DNA of 38,341 bases from a virus. Position numbers and translations under genes: made by a program. Shown piece after piece: positions 37,590 through 38,341 of this stretch. The notes under the pieces are model-generated. The model saw nothing but the letters and a program-made list of their open reading frames with translations, was not told the DNA's origin and ran no database searches. How positions within the stretch are numbered: the first letter of the stretch is position 1; each line of letters begins with the position of its first letter. The DNA lies in the IMG/VR virus record IMGVR_UViG_3300043431_000133, positions 1 to 38,341 of that record. The stretch is one strand, 5' to 3'.

Positions 37590-37808
37590 ATGCAGACCAT
37601 GAGCACACACGAGTTAGCCCCGATGGCAGCACGTCAGTTTGGCGCTGACTACCGGACCACCAACGGCGTTACCTGCGTTGGCAACGGTGTCACACAGCAA
37701 GAGCTTGACGAGATGATCGCCGAGCTGGTCGCCGAGGGCAACAAGCCATCAGCAATCGACTTTAAGGCGCTCGCCTTGCTGCAAACAGAGGGTCACGGCA
37801 ATGTCTAA
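37590..37808 (+). CDS. Hypothetical early protein (72 aa)
   Basis: ATG 37590 (or 37599) follows CCGGAGAGATGAC. The product STHELAPMAARQFGADYRTT … VTQQELDEMIAELVAEGNKP is small and acidic, with a helical second half. It is the first rightward gene after the promoter, so a regulator is possible, but no helix-turn-helix is clear. Its stop overlaps a nine-codon frame (37801-37830). Confidence 0.62.
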   Translation: MQTMSTHELAPMAARQFGADYRTTNGVTCVGNGVTQQELDEMIAELVAEGNKPSAIDFKALALLQTEGHGNV

Positions 37809-37830
37809 AATCTACGTATGGAGCAATTGA
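37801..37830 (+). CDS. Nine-codon leader peptide (MSKIYVWSN)
   Basis: ATG 37801 overlaps the preceding stop, and TGA 37828-37830 lies one base before the ATG of the Ala-rich gene. It probably couples translation; too short to assign. Confidence 0.25.
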   Translation: MSKIYVWSN

Positions 37831-37831
37831 A

Positions 37832-38341
37832 ATGAAATTCACAACACTAAATAAAATCCGCGAATGTGCCCCTTGCTCGGATGGCTGGGCAAAGCTACTC
37901 GCACACCTTGGCAAAACATCGGCAGACGATGAGCCGCTGCCGTTTTCGGTCATCGTCGCATCAAATGGCCTAGATGATGCGCTGTGGGCCATGAGATCCG
38001 CACCAGAATATGATCGTGAGTGGAGATTGTACGCGGTTTGGTGCGCTCGCCAAGTGCAACACCTTATGACTGATCCACACAGCATTGCGGCGCTCGATGT
38101 CGCTATGCGGTTTGCAGATGGCGAGGCGACGCACGAGGAGCTGGCTGCTGCCTGGGATGCTGCCTGTGCTGCCAGGGATGCTGCCAGGGCTGCTGCCAGG
38201 GCTGCTGCCAGGGCTGCTGCCTGGGATGCTGCCTGTGCTGCCGGGGATACTGCTGCCTGGGATGCTGCCTGGGCTGCCAGGGATGCTGCCAGGGCTGCTG
38301 CCAGGGCTGCTGCCAGGGCTGCTGCCTGGGATGCTGCCAGG
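37832..38341 (+). CDS. Alanine-rich repeat phage protein, N-terminal part
   Basis: ATG 37832 starts MKFTTLNKIRECAPCSDGWA. A globular region follows (DDALWAMRSAPEYDREWRLY, then AVWCARQVQHLMTDP and IAALDVAMRFADGEATHEEL). From about residue 108 the chain is Ala-rich tetrapeptides (AAAR, WDAA, RDAA) to the window end. It continues at 1-234 by circular closure. The family is widespread in tailed phages (LWxxR…A…CAR/C…L…A…G…); function unknown. Confidence 0.82.
   Translation, partial: MKFTTLNKIRECAPCSDGWAKLLAHLGKTSADDEPLPFSVIVASNGLDDALWAMRSAPEYDREWRLYAVWCARQVQHLMTDPHSIAALDVAMRFADGEATHEELAAAWDAACAARDAARAAARAAARAAAWDAACAAGDTAAWDAAWAARDAARAAARAAARAAAWDAAR
38108..38341. repeat. Terminal overlap and 105-bp-period coding repeats
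   Basis: 38108-38233 equals 1-126. Within this block a 65-bp-plus segment starting at 38168 recurs at 38273, a spacing of 105 bases (35 codons), and 38273-38341 equals 61-129. The two ends therefore describe alleles, or assembly versions, that differ by one 105-bp unit. The basic unit is the 12-bp GCTGCTGCCAGG and its variants. Confidence 0.88.

Overview
This window is a nearly complete, circularly closing genome of a short-tailed (podovirus-type) double-stranded DNA phage, assembled as one contig. Bases 1..126 are repeated exactly at 38108..38233, and the last 69 bases equal 61..129. Both ends therefore lie in the same alanine-rich repeat gene, which starts at 37832 and finishes at 234 after wrapping. 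The unit length is about 38.1-38.2 kb, depending on how many internal repeats are real. The host is Gram-negative: there is an Rz/Rz1-type spanin pair and a VanY/M15-type endolysin. The head and tail genes follow the order of Salmonella phage P22. Several accessory genes (ERF annealing protein, YbcO-like nuclease, Q-like antiterminator) are of lambdoid kind. I see no integrase, CI-type repressor, DNA polymerase or RNA polymerase gene, so I cannot decide between a virulent phage and a temperate one with an unrecognised lysogeny module.

Layout. (1) 37434-37589 is a divergent control region with three copies of a 9-bp operator-like word and a plausible rightward promoter. (2) Rightward, through the closure and on to 6701, is an early operon of tightly overlapping small genes. 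It includes a DNA methyltransferase, an oppositely oriented HNH endonuclease, remnants of two further methyltransferase genes, an RNA ligase, a DnaT-like helicase-loader domain and a VRR-NUC-like nuclease. It ends at an intrinsic terminator (6749-6777). (3) 6778-7135 is non-coding. It holds a 76-nt tRNA-like element on the minus strand, with a CCA end, acceptor stem, T arm and a long hairpin replacing the D and anticodon arms. It also holds a perfect DnaA box. (4) 7136-12034 is a second rightward operon for recombination: ERF annealing protein, SSB-like protein, PolB-type 3'-5' exonuclease, YbcO-like nuclease and small zinc-binding proteins.

(5) From the right end, the minus strand carries a chain of small start/stop-coupled genes (37433 to about 36337), one of them an almost pure Gly-Tyr/Ser/Asp repeat. 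A Q-like antiterminator (35664-36023) follows. (6) The late operon then runs leftward: a lone tail-fibre head-binding domain, terminase small and large subunits, portal, a cassette of four accessory structural genes, scaffold, P22-type coat protein, gp4-like and gp10-like head-closure proteins, a 79-aa protein where the P22 tail needle gene would be, a gp14-like protein, three ejection proteins, and two receptor-binding proteins with related N-termini. (7) The lysis cassette (14433 to 12015) holds four small membrane proteins, the endolysin, and inner and outer spanins. It meets the rightward operon head-on near 12034.

The most unusual items are the tRNA-like element beside the putative origin, the methyltransferase gene fossils, the hexanucleotide Gly-Tyr gene inside a coupled operon, the third free-standing head-binding domain behind an in-frame stop, and the repeat-number difference in the gene at the contig ends.
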